Below, piece by piece: positions 18,213-26,667 of a DNA stretch of 64,000 bases. The notes under the pieces are model-generated. The model ran no database searches. It was not told the DNA's origin and worked only from the letters and a program-made list of their open reading frames with translations. Position 1 is the stretch's first letter, and each line of letters starts with the position of its first letter. The stretch comes from SZUA-365 sp034002405 (lineage in GTDB: Bacteria; Bacteroidota; Ignavibacteria; SZUA-365): positions 43,414-107,413 of the forward strand of contig JAVFAS010000005.1 in NCBI GenBank assembly GCA_034002405.1. Reading direction: 5' to 3'. A program made the position numbers and the translations under genes.

Positions 18213-18629
18213 TCAGGCGTGCGCGTTGGGCAGGCGAATGCTGAGGAACACTTCCATTCCCGACTCGAGCCGGCGGAATTCCACCGTGTCCATCATCGCC
18301 CGGATAATGAGAACGCCGCGGCCTCCTTCCTTGAGAAGGTTTGTTTCATCGAGTGGATCCGGGATGTTTTCGGGGAGGAAGCCCGGGCCCTCATCGCGCA
18401 CGAAGAAATCCAGTCGATCCGCGAAACACTCGCAGCGGAGATGGACATGCTTGTCGGCATTCGCACCGTTGCCGTGGATGATGCCGTTATTGACAACCTC
18501 GGTGATCGAAATCATCAGGCGGTCGAGCACGGATTCCTCAAGCTGCAGCTCGTCGTTGAGTTCGAGAATGAACTGCTCGACCAGACGGATGTTCGAGCGC
18601 AGGCTCGGAATACTGATGGTTTTTGTCAA
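18213..18629 (-). CDS. RsbW/SpoIIAB-like anti-sigma/switch kinase (HATPase_c_2)
   Basis: 138 aa GHKL ATPase. The N-box is EVVNNGIIHG (about residues 44-53), the G1 box is DEGPGF and the G2-like segment is GGRGVLIIRAMMD. Proteins of this form act as serine kinases on STAS anti-anti-sigma factors. No partner STAS protein, PP2C phosphatase or matching sigma factor adjoins it. The frame starts with TTG at 18629; a CTG five codons upstream has AGGAG about 10 nt before it and is a possible alternative. Confidence 0.85.
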   Translation of the reverse strand: MTKTISIPSLRSNIRLVEQFILELNDELQLEESVLDRLMISITEVVNNGIIHGNGANADKHVHLRCECFADRLDFFVRDEGPGFLPENIPDPLDETNLLKEGGRGVLIIRAMMDTVEFRRLESGMEVFLSIRLPNAHA

Positions 18630-18701
18630 TATCGCGTCGCTCAGATGGCGTGTCTCCTGCCCTGCGGTGGGGATGCGGGTCTGTAAGGTAGGGAATCCCG
18701 C

Positions 18702-20690
18702 TCACAGATTCCAGAGCATCCGTACAGAGATGTTCGTGGTCGTGCGTACGGGCCGTTCGTCTTCCGAGGTGAACTGCAACCACCCCTCGGCAAGAATGTC
18801 CGTCGCATCGGAGAGACGAAGACGCATGCTGGCCGTCGGACCGTAGCTGCGCAGCGTCCCGGCCGGCTGGCGGGTCAACGCCGTGTATCCGTAGCGGCGC
18901 TGTTCGAACAGTCGGAATCCCACCGCGGCGCGGACGGACTCGCCGAGTCGCAGCAACGAAAATGCGAGGGTGCGTTCATCGAAGAATTGAAGCGGACGAA
19001 GGGTAAATGCCGACCAGTGCAATTCGCCGCGCTCGTAGAAACGGAAATGAAGTTGCAGCTCGCTCCAAATGTTTCCACCCAGATGGAGCACCGTCGAATC
19101 GGTGAGCGTCAACTGGCGCAACGAGAAACTTCGCTGGGACTGCCCCGCGCTCTCGAAATCGTAGACCGTGTAGTTCGCGACCACCTCGGCCCCGTTGCGG
19201 GAAATAAAGGATGCGCCACTCCGATATTCTGTCGATGGCGCGAGCCGGAGCACGCGGTTCCAGGTGTTGTTGGCGCTGCGTTCGGAGAAAATGAATACCG
19301 TGTGTCGGAGGTTGAAATCGGTCGCGATGGATGCGAGGAAGCGTGGACTGAAACGATGGGACCAACGCACCCCCGCGAGCACGAACAACTCATCGCGGTC
19401 ATCATGGTTCTCGTCGCTCGGCGTGTCGTATTGCATCTTCACCGTCGATGCGGAGAACCAGACTGTGTCGCGGTCCGATAGCGCGTGCGCAACCTGCAAT
19501 CCGATCTGCGTTTGGCGGATGCTGTTGTTTTTCTGGCGCTCGAGGGACTGTTGACGCGCGAAACTGACGGAACTCGCACCGTCGAAGTCGCGGATTTCAT
19601 GCAATTCGTCGCGTTCATTGAGCTCCATGCGCAGCTGTCCCGTCGTCCCGGAACCATTGTCATAGAGGAACTGGAGGCTGCCGTTGAGACGGAACTCGCC
19701 GATGTCGGCGTCAAAAAAAGGGAGAGGATCGTCCGGATTTCGCTGCGGGCGCGCACGGGTGATATCCCGCTGGGTGAGATCGACGCCGGCGATCATGCGC
19801 AGCGGATCGAACACCCGGTACTGCAAGGTGTTGCCGAGGGTGACCACCTGCTCGTCGCGGGATTCGATCGGATATGCCACGCCGCGGGTCGCGTCCAACG
19901 CGGAATCGTAGGGAAGGTAAAACTCCCGTCGCAGCGAGCGGAACTGCAGCTGCAGGTGATTCTGTCCGTCCTCGGCGAATCCCGCAAGGAAATCGGCCGC
20001 GCCACGATGTTCCTGCTGGAAGCGTGGATCGATATACTCCGCGGAGGAATACCATTCCGCGACCGTGGCCGTGCGACCAATGGTCAGATCCCGAAGACGC
20101 ACATCGGCCGAATACATCAGGCCATGGTCCCCAATGCCCTGTTGGTTGTCGAAACTCACGCCCGCGGTGGGTGCGACGTGCAGCTGCGGAAACGGACGCC
20201 AGCGCACACCGGCCTGGGCCTTGTGTACCGACAGATCATTCAACGCCAGTGCCCGATTGTCGGAAAAAAGAAAAGAAGAAAAGGAGCCGATAATCGAAAG
20301 ATCCGGTGCAAGATCATGTTCCGCGCCGAATCCGAATGCCTGTTCGTCCTTCACGGATGTCCGTTCGGTGCGAATCAACATCCGCTGAAAGCGTTCATCG
20401 GCGCGGATGCGAAACGGTCCGGCGTCCCCGTGCCAGCTTCCGGTGAAATCCCAGAGAAAGGTGTTGACGTTGCGCTCGAAGGCGAGCGCGATGTGACCCG
20501 GGGAGTCCGGTCCCGTCAACGAATCGGAGGCGAGCGTCCCCTCCGCTCCCGCTGTCACACTGCTCGGATCCGTGTCCGTGTTCGGATTCGTGACTCCCCC
20601 CGGATCCGCGACTCCTTGCGCGGCAAGCATCAGCGGCAGGAACAACAGCACGAGGATACACGGAAGGATGTGTCGCTTCCACATGCGCAT
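18702..20690 (-). CDS. Large exported protein, probable outer-membrane beta-barrel
   Basis: 662 aa from the ATG at 20690, which follows the upstream stop at 20701 with GAGG in between. A signal peptide (MRMWKRHILPCILVLLFLPLMLAA then QG) leads to an Asp/Thr/Gly-rich stretch. The rest is dominated by repeated amphipathic strands (VEFRLNGSLQFLY-like patterns, ELQLHFRFYERGELHWSAF) and a final strand ending in Leu (ISVRMLWNL). The pattern resembles a 16- to 22-strand barrel without a TonB plug domain. No named family recognised. It forms a compact cluster with the FN3 lipoprotein upstream. Confidence 0.6.
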   Translation of the reverse strand: MRMWKRHILPCILVLLFLPLMLAAQGVADPGGVTNPNTDTDPSSVTAGAEGTLASDSLTGPDSPGHIALAFERNVNTFLWDFTGSWHGDAGPFRIRADERFQRMLIRTERTSVKDEQAFGFGAEHDLAPDLSIIGSFSSFLFSDNRALALNDLSVHKAQAGVRWRPFPQLHVAPTAGVSFDNQQGIGDHGLMYSADVRLRDLTIGRTATVAEWYSSAEYIDPRFQQEHRGAADFLAGFAEDGQNHLQLQFRSLRREFYLPYDSALDATRGVAYPIESRDEQVVTLGNTLQYRVFDPLRMIAGVDLTQRDITRARPQRNPDDPLPFFDADIGEFRLNGSLQFLYDNGSGTTGQLRMELNERDELHEIRDFDGASSVSFARQQSLERQKNNSIRQTQIGLQVAHALSDRDTVWFSASTVKMQYDTPSDENHDDRDELFVLAGVRWSHRFSPRFLASIATDFNLRHTVFIFSERSANNTWNRVLRLAPSTEYRSGASFISRNGAEVVANYTVYDFESAGQSQRSFSLRQLTLTDSTVLHLGGNIWSELQLHFRFYERGELHWSAFTLRPLQFFDERTLAFSLLRLGESVRAAVGFRLFEQRRYGYTALTRQPAGTLRSYGPTASMRLRLSDATDILAEGWLQFTSEDERPVRTTTNISVRMLWNL

Positions 20691-20700
20691 GGAATCAGCC

Positions 20701-21744
20701 TCAGTTGCGGACCTGGAAGCGCCAGGCATCCGAAACACCATTGGGCAGGCCATTCTCCGCCGTGAGAGAAGACACGCGCCAGTAATAGGTCTGACCCACG
20801 GTCAAGGCCGGACCGTCAACGCGATGTGACAGCGTGTCGCCCGCGGCCGGACGAACGAGACGCGACCAGACCTCGCCGGATGTTTCCGCGAGTAAAACCG
20901 TCAGAAGATAGGCATCCGTTTCGGGAACCCGGAGCCATCGAAGGAGAGGATAGGGAGCGGCCTGTCCGTTCGGGAGTGGTGACACGAGCACCGGTCGCGA
21001 TGCGATGAAATCGGAGCGCAGCTCCGACCGCGGGCTTTCCAATGCGCCGCGGTCGACCGACGTCACCGCGTAGAAATACCGGCGGCCGATCTGCTGCACG
21101 GAGGTGTCGTCATGAAACGCGGCATCGGTCTCGGCGAACAGCAGCGCGGGTGTGGGATCTTCAAACGGGGTTTCCGACCGGTATATCCGGTAATACGCGA
21201 GGTCGGCCTCGTCCACCGGGGACCAGGTCAAACGCAGGAGCTGCTTCCGGCCGTCGTTGTATCCGTTGACATGAAAATATGCGGGCGCGTCGGGCGCGTT
21301 GCGATTGTGCGCTATCGCCGAGACGGTGTCGGATGGCACGCTTTCGTTGCCACGTTCGTCCACCGCGGTCACGAAATACCAATACGTCGTGTCGTAACTG
21401 CGTTGCTGGTCGATGTGATAATTCGTGCTGATCGTATCGACAGCGATGAAGCGGTGAGAATCCTTCGATTCAGCGCGATGGACGATGTACCCGCGAAGAT
21501 CGGGCTCCCGGTTCTTGATCCATCCAATGAATATGTATCCGTCGCGCGCGCCTTCGACCAGCAATCCGGTCGGGGGAAGCGGTGGTATGGTGTCGGGCCC
21601 CGGGTCGATGATGCGTTCGCGCTCGCAGGCCGATGCAAGGATGCAGAGCAGCAGCATGATCGCGACGGGCGTGCGACCGCGCCAGTCGCGGGACGCGCGC
21701 GCAAGGATACCGGTCGGCGATATGGAACGAATGCGAGGTGACAT
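20701..21744 (-). CDS. Fibronectin type III-repeat lipoprotein
   Basis: 347 aa. After a basic start the lipoprotein signal ends at ILASAC (Cys about residue 39). Two FN3-like repeats are readable: PPLPPTGLLVEGARDGYIFI...YWYFVTAVDERGNESVPSD and APAYFHVNGYNDGRKQLLRL...YFYAVTSVDRGALESPRSE. A third beta-sandwich-like part ends TYYWRVSSLTAENG...WRFQV. It is likely anchored in an outer membrane leaflet and used in protein or surface contacts. The next gene (barrel) begins 10 bp downstream, so the two products probably act together. Confidence 0.75.
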   Translation of the reverse strand: MSPRIRSISPTGILARASRDWRGRTPVAIMLLLCILASACERERIIDPGPDTIPPLPPTGLLVEGARDGYIFIGWIKNREPDLRGYIVHRAESKDSHRFIAVDTISTNYHIDQQRSYDTTYWYFVTAVDERGNESVPSDTVSAIAHNRNAPDAPAYFHVNGYNDGRKQLLRLTWSPVDEADLAYYRIYRSETPFEDPTPALLFAETDAAFHDDTSVQQIGRRYFYAVTSVDRGALESPRSELRSDFIASRPVLVSPLPNGQAAPYPLLRWLRVPETDAYLLTVLLAETSGEVWSRLVRPAAGDTLSHRVDGPALTVGQTYYWRVSSLTAENGLPNGVSDAWRFQVRN

Positions 21745-21828
21745 GCCGGCAGATCTACGAATTCAATAACATACATTCCTGTGTTCAGAAGCGAAAGGGG
21801 GAAGGCCGTCGACGAGGAAAAAGGGAAC

Positions 21829-21905
21829 GAGGGAAAGGATGAGAATGAGGGAAAGGATGAGAATGAGGGAAATGAGGGAAATGAAGGAAAAGAGGGGAAG
21901 GGAAG
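21829..21905. repeat. Purine-rich simple tandem repeats
   Basis: Repeats of GAGGGAAAGGATGAGAAT (about 2 units) run into GAGGGAAAT and GAAGGAAAA-type units, covering most of the spacer between the FN3 lipoprotein start (21744) and the end of the downstream-reading gene at 21922. The tract is almost free of pyrimidines on the plus strand. Confidence 0.8.
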
Positions 21906-21921
21906 ACGAGGGGCGCGGCGG

Positions 21922-22620
21922 TTATCGCTTGTCGAGCAGCGAACGAATCTCACGGAATTCATCCAGACTGCTGTCGAGCACATCGGAGAGATGCTCGAGC
22001 AGCGATGAGAGTTGCTCGACATCCATGGCGACATAGCGTGCGTCGACGAGCGACGAATCCGTGTCCGTGCGCCGTCGCGTGGCCGGGGTGGTCCGTGGCG
22101 CCGCGGAGCGATTGCCCGACTTCTCCTCGGATGCGGCGGGGCGTAGGGTGTTCTCCGCTCTTCCCTCGGCGTATGCGCGGGATGGCGGCAGGACCGTGGA
22201 GCGGATCAAACGGAGATGCGAATCGTCTGACGATGGCGCGGGGAGCGACATTCCCGTCCGTGCGGGACAGAAGAATTTGTGAAAGAAAAACGAGTAGAGG
22301 TCCGGATTCTGGCTGAGCAGGGTTTCCTTCCGGATTTCCTTGAATGCCCGCTTGTGCGCGACATAGAAGAGCGCGTGGTCGGCATGCTGGAAGGCGAGAT
22401 CGAGGAAGTCGGACCAATGGATGTGAATGTCCGTGTAGCGAAATCCATGCGTGGGAGAGAGTCCATCGATGAGCAGGTGCTCGTCCGTCCACTCCGCCGT
22501 CCCGAAAAGGTTGCTCCCGATATCCTGCGCGTCATAACGCACGCCGGCGGGAGTGAGAATGAAAAGAATCACCGTATCGGTATATCGCGGCTCGTGAAGG
22601 AATTCGATGGTCGAGGACAT
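21922..22620 (-). CDS. Hypothetical cytoplasmic protein
   Basis: 232 aa from the ATG at 22620 (MSSTIEFLHEPRYTDTVILF). No signal peptide or membrane span is visible. The first 120 residues look like a folded alpha/beta domain with aromatic patches (DIHIHWSDFLDLAFQ, KRAFKEIRKETLLSQNPDLYSFFFHKFFC). A Ser/Arg/Thr-rich linker follows (about 130-190), then an amphipathic, coiled-coil-like C-terminal helix (VEQLSSLLEHLSDVLD). I do not recognise the family. No ribosome site precedes this start; an ATG at 22671 is an alternative. Confidence 0.6.
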   Translation of the reverse strand: MSSTIEFLHEPRYTDTVILFILTPAGVRYDAQDIGSNLFGTAEWTDEHLLIDGLSPTHGFRYTDIHIHWSDFLDLAFQHADHALFYVAHKRAFKEIRKETLLSQNPDLYSFFFHKFFCPARTGMSLPAPSSDDSHLRLIRSTVLPPSRAYAEGRAENTLRPAASEEKSGNRSAAPRTTPATRRRTDTDSSLVDARYVAMDVEQLSSLLEHLSDVLDSSLDEFREIRSLLDKR

Positions 22621-22736
22621 AGGGGTAGGATTGTTTCGGATTCTCCGGTCAGGAGTTCTCAATCTATGCATCTTTTCATGAGAAACAAGTCCGCGCCGCG
22701 TGCGACGAGTCCACGGGCGTGTTGCGCGGGAGAATG

Positions 22737-22774
22737 AAAACACGGGACCATCCGTAAGTACGGATGGTCCCGTG
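22737..22774 (-). terminator. Rho-independent terminator of the dockerin-like T9SS gene
   Basis: A perfect 16-bp stem (22741-22756 paired with 22759-22774, arms CACGGGACCATCCGTA and its complement) with a 2-nt loop is followed on the minus strand by TTTT (22740-22737). It lies 22 nt beyond the stop at 22797. Confidence 0.9.
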
Positions 22775-22796
22775 CGGTCAGGGATCAGGTGGTGGA

Positions 22797-24626
22797 TTAT
22801 TTGTTCAGTGTCATGGAAATCACCTGCCGGAACGAGACGCCGGACTCGATGCCGGTCATGATCGCGGTCGCGAAATAGTTTCCGCTCGCCAGGCCGGTGG
22901 CATCGAATGGTACCGTATGCATGCCGGCATCGAGCGTGCCGTCGACGAGCGTCGCCACCGTGCGCCCGAGCATGTCATGCACGGTCAGACGCACATCCGC
23001 GCGTTCGGCGACCGCGAGCTGAATCGCGGTGGTCGGGTTGAAGGGATTCGGGTAGTTCTGATGCAGGCCGAAGTGCAGCGGTGTGCTGCCGGGATCCTGC
23101 TTCGCGCTCACATCACCGACCGAACGCATCCAGTTCATCTTGATCGCGATGTAATCGAAGTTGTTCACGATGCCGTTGCCGTCGGCATCCATGTGACACC
23201 CGTCCGGCGTGAGCCACGGCGCCGCGGCCTGGCCGGTCCACTCGAACTCGGCGAGTGCCTCGGGATACTTCGGTGCGAGACGGCCGGGACCATTCAGCCA
23301 GTCAAAACGGAGATTCGCATCGTGAATGTAGGTATTCAGCGCGGCTCGGTCTCCGTAATTGACGATATCATCACGGTTGAGATCACCGGGCCAGACGGTG
23401 CAGGGTGTCTCTCCGGGCAACAACACGAGAATGTTCGCGGCCCCGTCGATTTTTCGCACCCCGCAGACCCAGGGATCATCAACAACGATCTCCACCCGGT
23501 AGAATCCTTTCGGCATGGTCACCGCAATGGGAATGGTCGCCGTACCGCTCGCCTGGGCGGCGGTGAGGTTTCCGTTATAACTTGCGAAGAGGGTGGTGGA
23601 TGGATGCGGACCGTAGATATTGACCACGTATGGGGTATTCGCGGGTGGCGCCGTGGAGGTGTACTCCACCAACGCGTTCATCTGTCCGCCGATCTCGAAT
23701 GCCTTGGAATGAAAGACCGGATTGTCTTCAACGTCAATCGAAACGATATCCAGCGCATCGGGCGGGGCGATCACGTCCGCCGGGAGTACGTCGACCAGCT
23801 CGGCGGGTGTCGGACCGGTGAAATAGGCGGATCCGTTCAACGTCGGCCACTGCGCCATGATGGTCACCGTGCCCGAGCCATTCGAGAGGTAGTAGCCGTG
23901 ATAGAACTGAATACGCATGTTGGCCGTGGTGCCGCCGGTGAGACGCAGCGGACTGGTCCGATAGTCGATCGATGCTTCGATCCAGCATTCGCTGGCATTC
24001 GGGAAGGTTCGGACGACGTTGATCTGCTCGGTCGGAACGGTTACCCCGGCGGACTGCCATGGACGATGATAGCGGAGCCGTCCTCCACTCAGCGTCCACC
24101 CCGGCAGGCTGGCATAGCCGAAACTCGCGACGTTCGAGGTGTACATGTGCCCGGGAGCCGGTAACGCCAGATTGCCATCCAGATCACCGGTGATATCCCA
24201 CACACCATCGCGATCAAGATCGAACCAGACGTTCAGCATGGTCGCATTGTTGTTTGCGCCGTACAGCGTGGTCGGAATCTTCGCCGCGATGTGGAGATAG
24301 CAGGCATCGATCTTCATCCACGCCGTGTTGGTGCCGGTCAGATTCGCGGGATTGATCTGCACCGCATCGGACCATTCGCCCGGCGACAGGATTCCGTCAA
24401 TCACCGGAATGATCTGGACCGGCGGGATATCCAGCGTTGCGGTGGCTTTCGCCATGCTCTCCCCATCATGAGCGGGGCGCGCGGCGTCATCCCGGTCGCT
24501 TCCAGAGGCTGCAACACCTGTCGGACCGTACCCCGGAGCATAATCGTGCTGTGAAATGCCCTGTGCCCGGACGGTGCCAAAGGACACAATAGCCAGCAGG
24601 AACAGAAAATGGAGCATATATCTCAT
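22797..24626 (-). CDS. Secreted T9SS cargo with CBM9-like and dockerin-like repeats
   Basis: 609 aa with a signal peptide (MRYMLHFLFLLAIVSFGTVRA then QG). Residues about 70-260 resemble a CBM9-type beta-sandwich (VIDGILSPGEWSDAVQI, FDLDRDGVWDITGDLDGN). Near residues 415-500 lie two calcium-loop repeats of dockerin type: PGDLNRDDIVNYGDRAALN and DADGNGIVNNFDYIAIKMN. The last 85 residues are a T9SS type A sorting domain (QNYPNPFNPTTAI...GNYFATAIM). It would be exported by Sec, then by T9SS, and released or attached at the cell surface. The 400-bp upstream region carries evenly spaced dyads that may control it. Confidence 0.82.
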   Translation of the reverse strand: MRYMLHFLFLLAIVSFGTVRAQGISQHDYAPGYGPTGVAASGSDRDDAARPAHDGESMAKATATLDIPPVQIIPVIDGILSPGEWSDAVQINPANLTGTNTAWMKIDACYLHIAAKIPTTLYGANNNATMLNVWFDLDRDGVWDITGDLDGNLALPAPGHMYTSNVASFGYASLPGWTLSGGRLRYHRPWQSAGVTVPTEQINVVRTFPNASECWIEASIDYRTSPLRLTGGTTANMRIQFYHGYYLSNGSGTVTIMAQWPTLNGSAYFTGPTPAELVDVLPADVIAPPDALDIVSIDVEDNPVFHSKAFEIGGQMNALVEYTSTAPPANTPYVVNIYGPHPSTTLFASYNGNLTAAQASGTATIPIAVTMPKGFYRVEIVVDDPWVCGVRKIDGAANILVLLPGETPCTVWPGDLNRDDIVNYGDRAALNTYIHDANLRFDWLNGPGRLAPKYPEALAEFEWTGQAAAPWLTPDGCHMDADGNGIVNNFDYIAIKMNWMRSVGDVSAKQDPGSTPLHFGLHQNYPNPFNPTTAIQLAVAERADVRLTVHDMLGRTVATLVDGTLDAGMHTVPFDATGLASGNYFATAIMTGIESGVSFRQVISMTLNK

Positions 24627-25025
24627 GGTTCCTCCGTGTGCGGATGGAAACGAGAAGACAGTATACGCTGTCCAATCGTTTGTTTTATTGGGACATAGTT
24701 AATAAGTAAGAGAAAACGTGTGCTAATGTACACAATCAGAATGCTGAAGTCAATTCACAGTGAGGATTTTTCACATAGCGGCGAAAAAATTTTTTCGTAA
24801 ATGTGAACGATCTTCACGTTTTTTCGCAGTTTGCCATGGAAATAGTGAGTTTTCTTCACTACCGTGCCTGCTTATCGCGAAGAGAGGTGGTCGGATGGAT
24901 TGCGTGGGGGAAAATGAAGAGGTGGGTGCGTCCGCGACGATATCGCGCGCGCGTGGAGCGGCGCATCGACCGCGGGTGAGACGCGAAGCCTTGTGTCGCG
25001 TCCGGCGGAACGCGGGGGGTGAGGA
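24627..25025. other. 400-bp intergenic control region
   Basis: AT-richer than its surroundings at 24660-24870. It holds the dyad array at 24718-24859 and a perfect 16-bp palindrome CGAAAAAATTTTTTCG at 24782-24797. The part from 24870 to 25025, downstream of rsmI, shows no terminator or gene. Confidence 0.6.
24718..24859. promoter_or_regulatory. Array of GTGA-N7-TCAC dyads at about 42-bp spacing
   Basis: Three 15-bp elements: GTGAGGATTTTTCAC (24760-24774), GTGAACGATCTTCAC (24803-24817) and GTGAGTTTTCTTCAC (24845-24859). A weaker GTGT-N8-ACAC (24718-24733) lies one further step upstream in the array. Centres are at about 24725, 24767, 24810 and 24852, that is about four helical turns apart. 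The half-sites resemble Crp/Fnr-family sites (TGTGA-N6-TCACA) but with a 7-nt spacer. They lie 90-235 bp before the start of the T9SS cargo gene. Confidence 0.55.
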
Positions 25026-25757
25026 TCAGGATTCGGCTTCGTCGATGTCGGACTTCGACGATGACTCGGTGCCTTCTATCACGAGAACGAACTCTCCCTT
25101 GGGGGGGTGTGCCTCGAAATGGGCGATGACGTCGGAGAATGACCCGCGGACGGTTTGCTCGAATTTTTTCGTGATCTCGCGGGAAACGGCGATACGGCGT
25201 TCCCCCATCGCGGTGGAAAGTTCGCGGAGCGTCTTGAGCAGACGGTGGACGGATTCGTAGAGAATGATGGTTCGCGTCTCCGTCGCGAGTTCCGCGATGC
25301 GCGTGCGACGCCGCTTTTTGATCGGAAGGAAACCCTCGAAATGAAAACGGTCGATGCGCAGTCCACTGGCAACCAGTGCGGCAAGTGCCGCGGAGGCGCC
25401 GGGGATGGGAATGATCTCGAAACCCGCCTCGATCGCGGCGGAGATCAGCAGCGCGGCGGGATCGGAGATGCCCGGTGTTCCGGCATCCGACACCACGGCG
25501 ATCGACTGTCCCTCGCCGAGGCGCTCGAGCAACAGCGGAATGCGTTGCCGTTCATTGTGCGAAAAGTAACTGATCGTCGGGGTCGTGATGCCGTGATGAC
25601 GAAGCAGGTTCCCGGTGGTGCGCGTGTCTTCCGCCGCGATGAGATCGACATCTCGAAGAATCCGGATCGCGCGCAGCGTGATATCGTCCATGTTGCCGAT
25701 GGGGGTGGCGACGACGTAGAGGGTGCCGCCACGGGGTTCGGGTCGATCGTCATTCAT
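25026..25757 (-). CDS. rsmI: 16S rRNA (cytidine-1402 2'-O)-methyltransferase
   Basis: 243 aa tetrapyrrole-methylase-fold enzyme using S-adenosylmethionine. Family motifs: LYVVATPIGNMDDITLRA at the N-terminus, LIAAEDTRTTGNLL, VVSDAGTPGISDP (about residue 90), PIPGASAALAALVASGL and ILYESVHRLLKTL. The C-terminal extra domain is absent and replaced by a short Ser/Asp/Glu tail. It methylates the decoding site of the small ribosomal subunit. Confidence 0.96.
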   Translation of the reverse strand: MNDDRPEPRGGTLYVVATPIGNMDDITLRAIRILRDVDLIAAEDTRTTGNLLRHHGITTPTISYFSHNERQRIPLLLERLGEGQSIAVVSDAGTPGISDPAALLISAAIEAGFEIIPIPGASAALAALVASGLRIDRFHFEGFLPIKKRRRTRIAELATETRTIILYESVHRLLKTLRELSTAMGERRIAVSREITKKFEQTVRGSFSDVIAHFEAHPPKGEFVLVIEGTESSSKSDIDEAES

Positions 25758-25832
25758 CTCGGTTCATCCAAAAGTTCCGTGAAGAATCATGCCATGAAGA
25801 TCGGGTCGCGAGCGGAGAAGAAGACCACGCAT

Positions 25833-26666
25833 TCAATATTCGATTTCCACGGGCGCGCCGGTTCTCTCATACCAGAAGAAGCCGATGCCGTCGCCCGTGA
25901 CGTTGAATGGGGGATTCTTCTGCGGCGGATCGAAAGGGGAGTCGCCGGTATTCACGTTCCACCGGGAATTGACATAGTCCTCGTACGCCTTGTTGCGAAC
26001 CGTCAGCGTGTATCGCACGCGCGTTTGCTGTCCCTGGCGGCCGAAGACCCAGATCATGAAATCACCCGCGAGCAAGCCATCGGGACGGTTGGCGAGATGC
26101 GGAAGCGTGAAGCGCTGCATTTCGTACCAGTATCCCATCCCGTCCTCATAATATTCGACGACACACTCCGTGTATGCGTCCAATCCGGGTGCGGGGATCG
26201 TGTAGCGCACCGTGTACGCGTCGTATTCACCCGGGGTGGGGCGAATATCGACCGACGTGAATCGCGTCGCGGCCTCGCTGGTCTGAATCGTGGCGTACGC
26301 GGTTTTGTCTCCCTGCCGTACGGTGAGCGTGAAATCCTCATTCGTGCTGCGTGGCGTGACGGTGCCATAGTTGAAATCGAAGTCATAGGGATAATAGCTC
26401 TCGTCACGGGGCACGGCGAATCGGTCCCCTCCGTTGTCCATCCACAGTTCGGCGTCGTTGACCATCGCCCGCGTCTGGTCGAATGGGACGTTCAACGGGA
26501 GGGTTCGGTTCACGCGCACATGCGTGAAGAGCGAATCCTGCTCGATTCGAAGAAACGCGGCGATCACGAGCGTTTCATTGTACACGGGCCAGTCGGGTGT
26601 GTCGACGGTCTGCTCGCAGGCATTCAGGAGAAAAAGAGCCGATAGAATGAGACAGAGGTGTTTCAT
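25833..26666 (-). CDS. DUF4249-family lipoprotein
   Basis: 277 aa with a lipoprotein signal (MKHLCLILSALFLLNAC, Cys17). The mature part has the DUF4249 layout: an N-terminal beta-sandwich with VYNETLVIAAFLRIEQDSLFTHVRVNRTLPL, VNDAELWMDNG, and a YTVRYTIPAPGLDAY segment, ending in Gly- and aromatic-rich strands. Such proteins commonly follow TonB-dependent receptors, and here the receptor stop is 1 bp before this start. The pair probably takes up a large substrate or chelate; the ligand is not deducible. Confidence 0.75.
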   Translation of the reverse strand: MKHLCLILSALFLLNACEQTVDTPDWPVYNETLVIAAFLRIEQDSLFTHVRVNRTLPLNVPFDQTRAMVNDAELWMDNGGDRFAVPRDESYYPYDFDFNYGTVTPRSTNEDFTLTVRQGDKTAYATIQTSEAATRFTSVDIRPTPGEYDAYTVRYTIPAPGLDAYTECVVEYYEDGMGYWYEMQRFTLPHLANRPDGLLAGDFMIWVFGRQGQQTRVRYTLTVRNKAYEDYVNSRWNVNTGDSPFDPPQKNPPFNVTGDGIGFFWYERTGAPVEIEY

Positions 26667-26667
26667 G

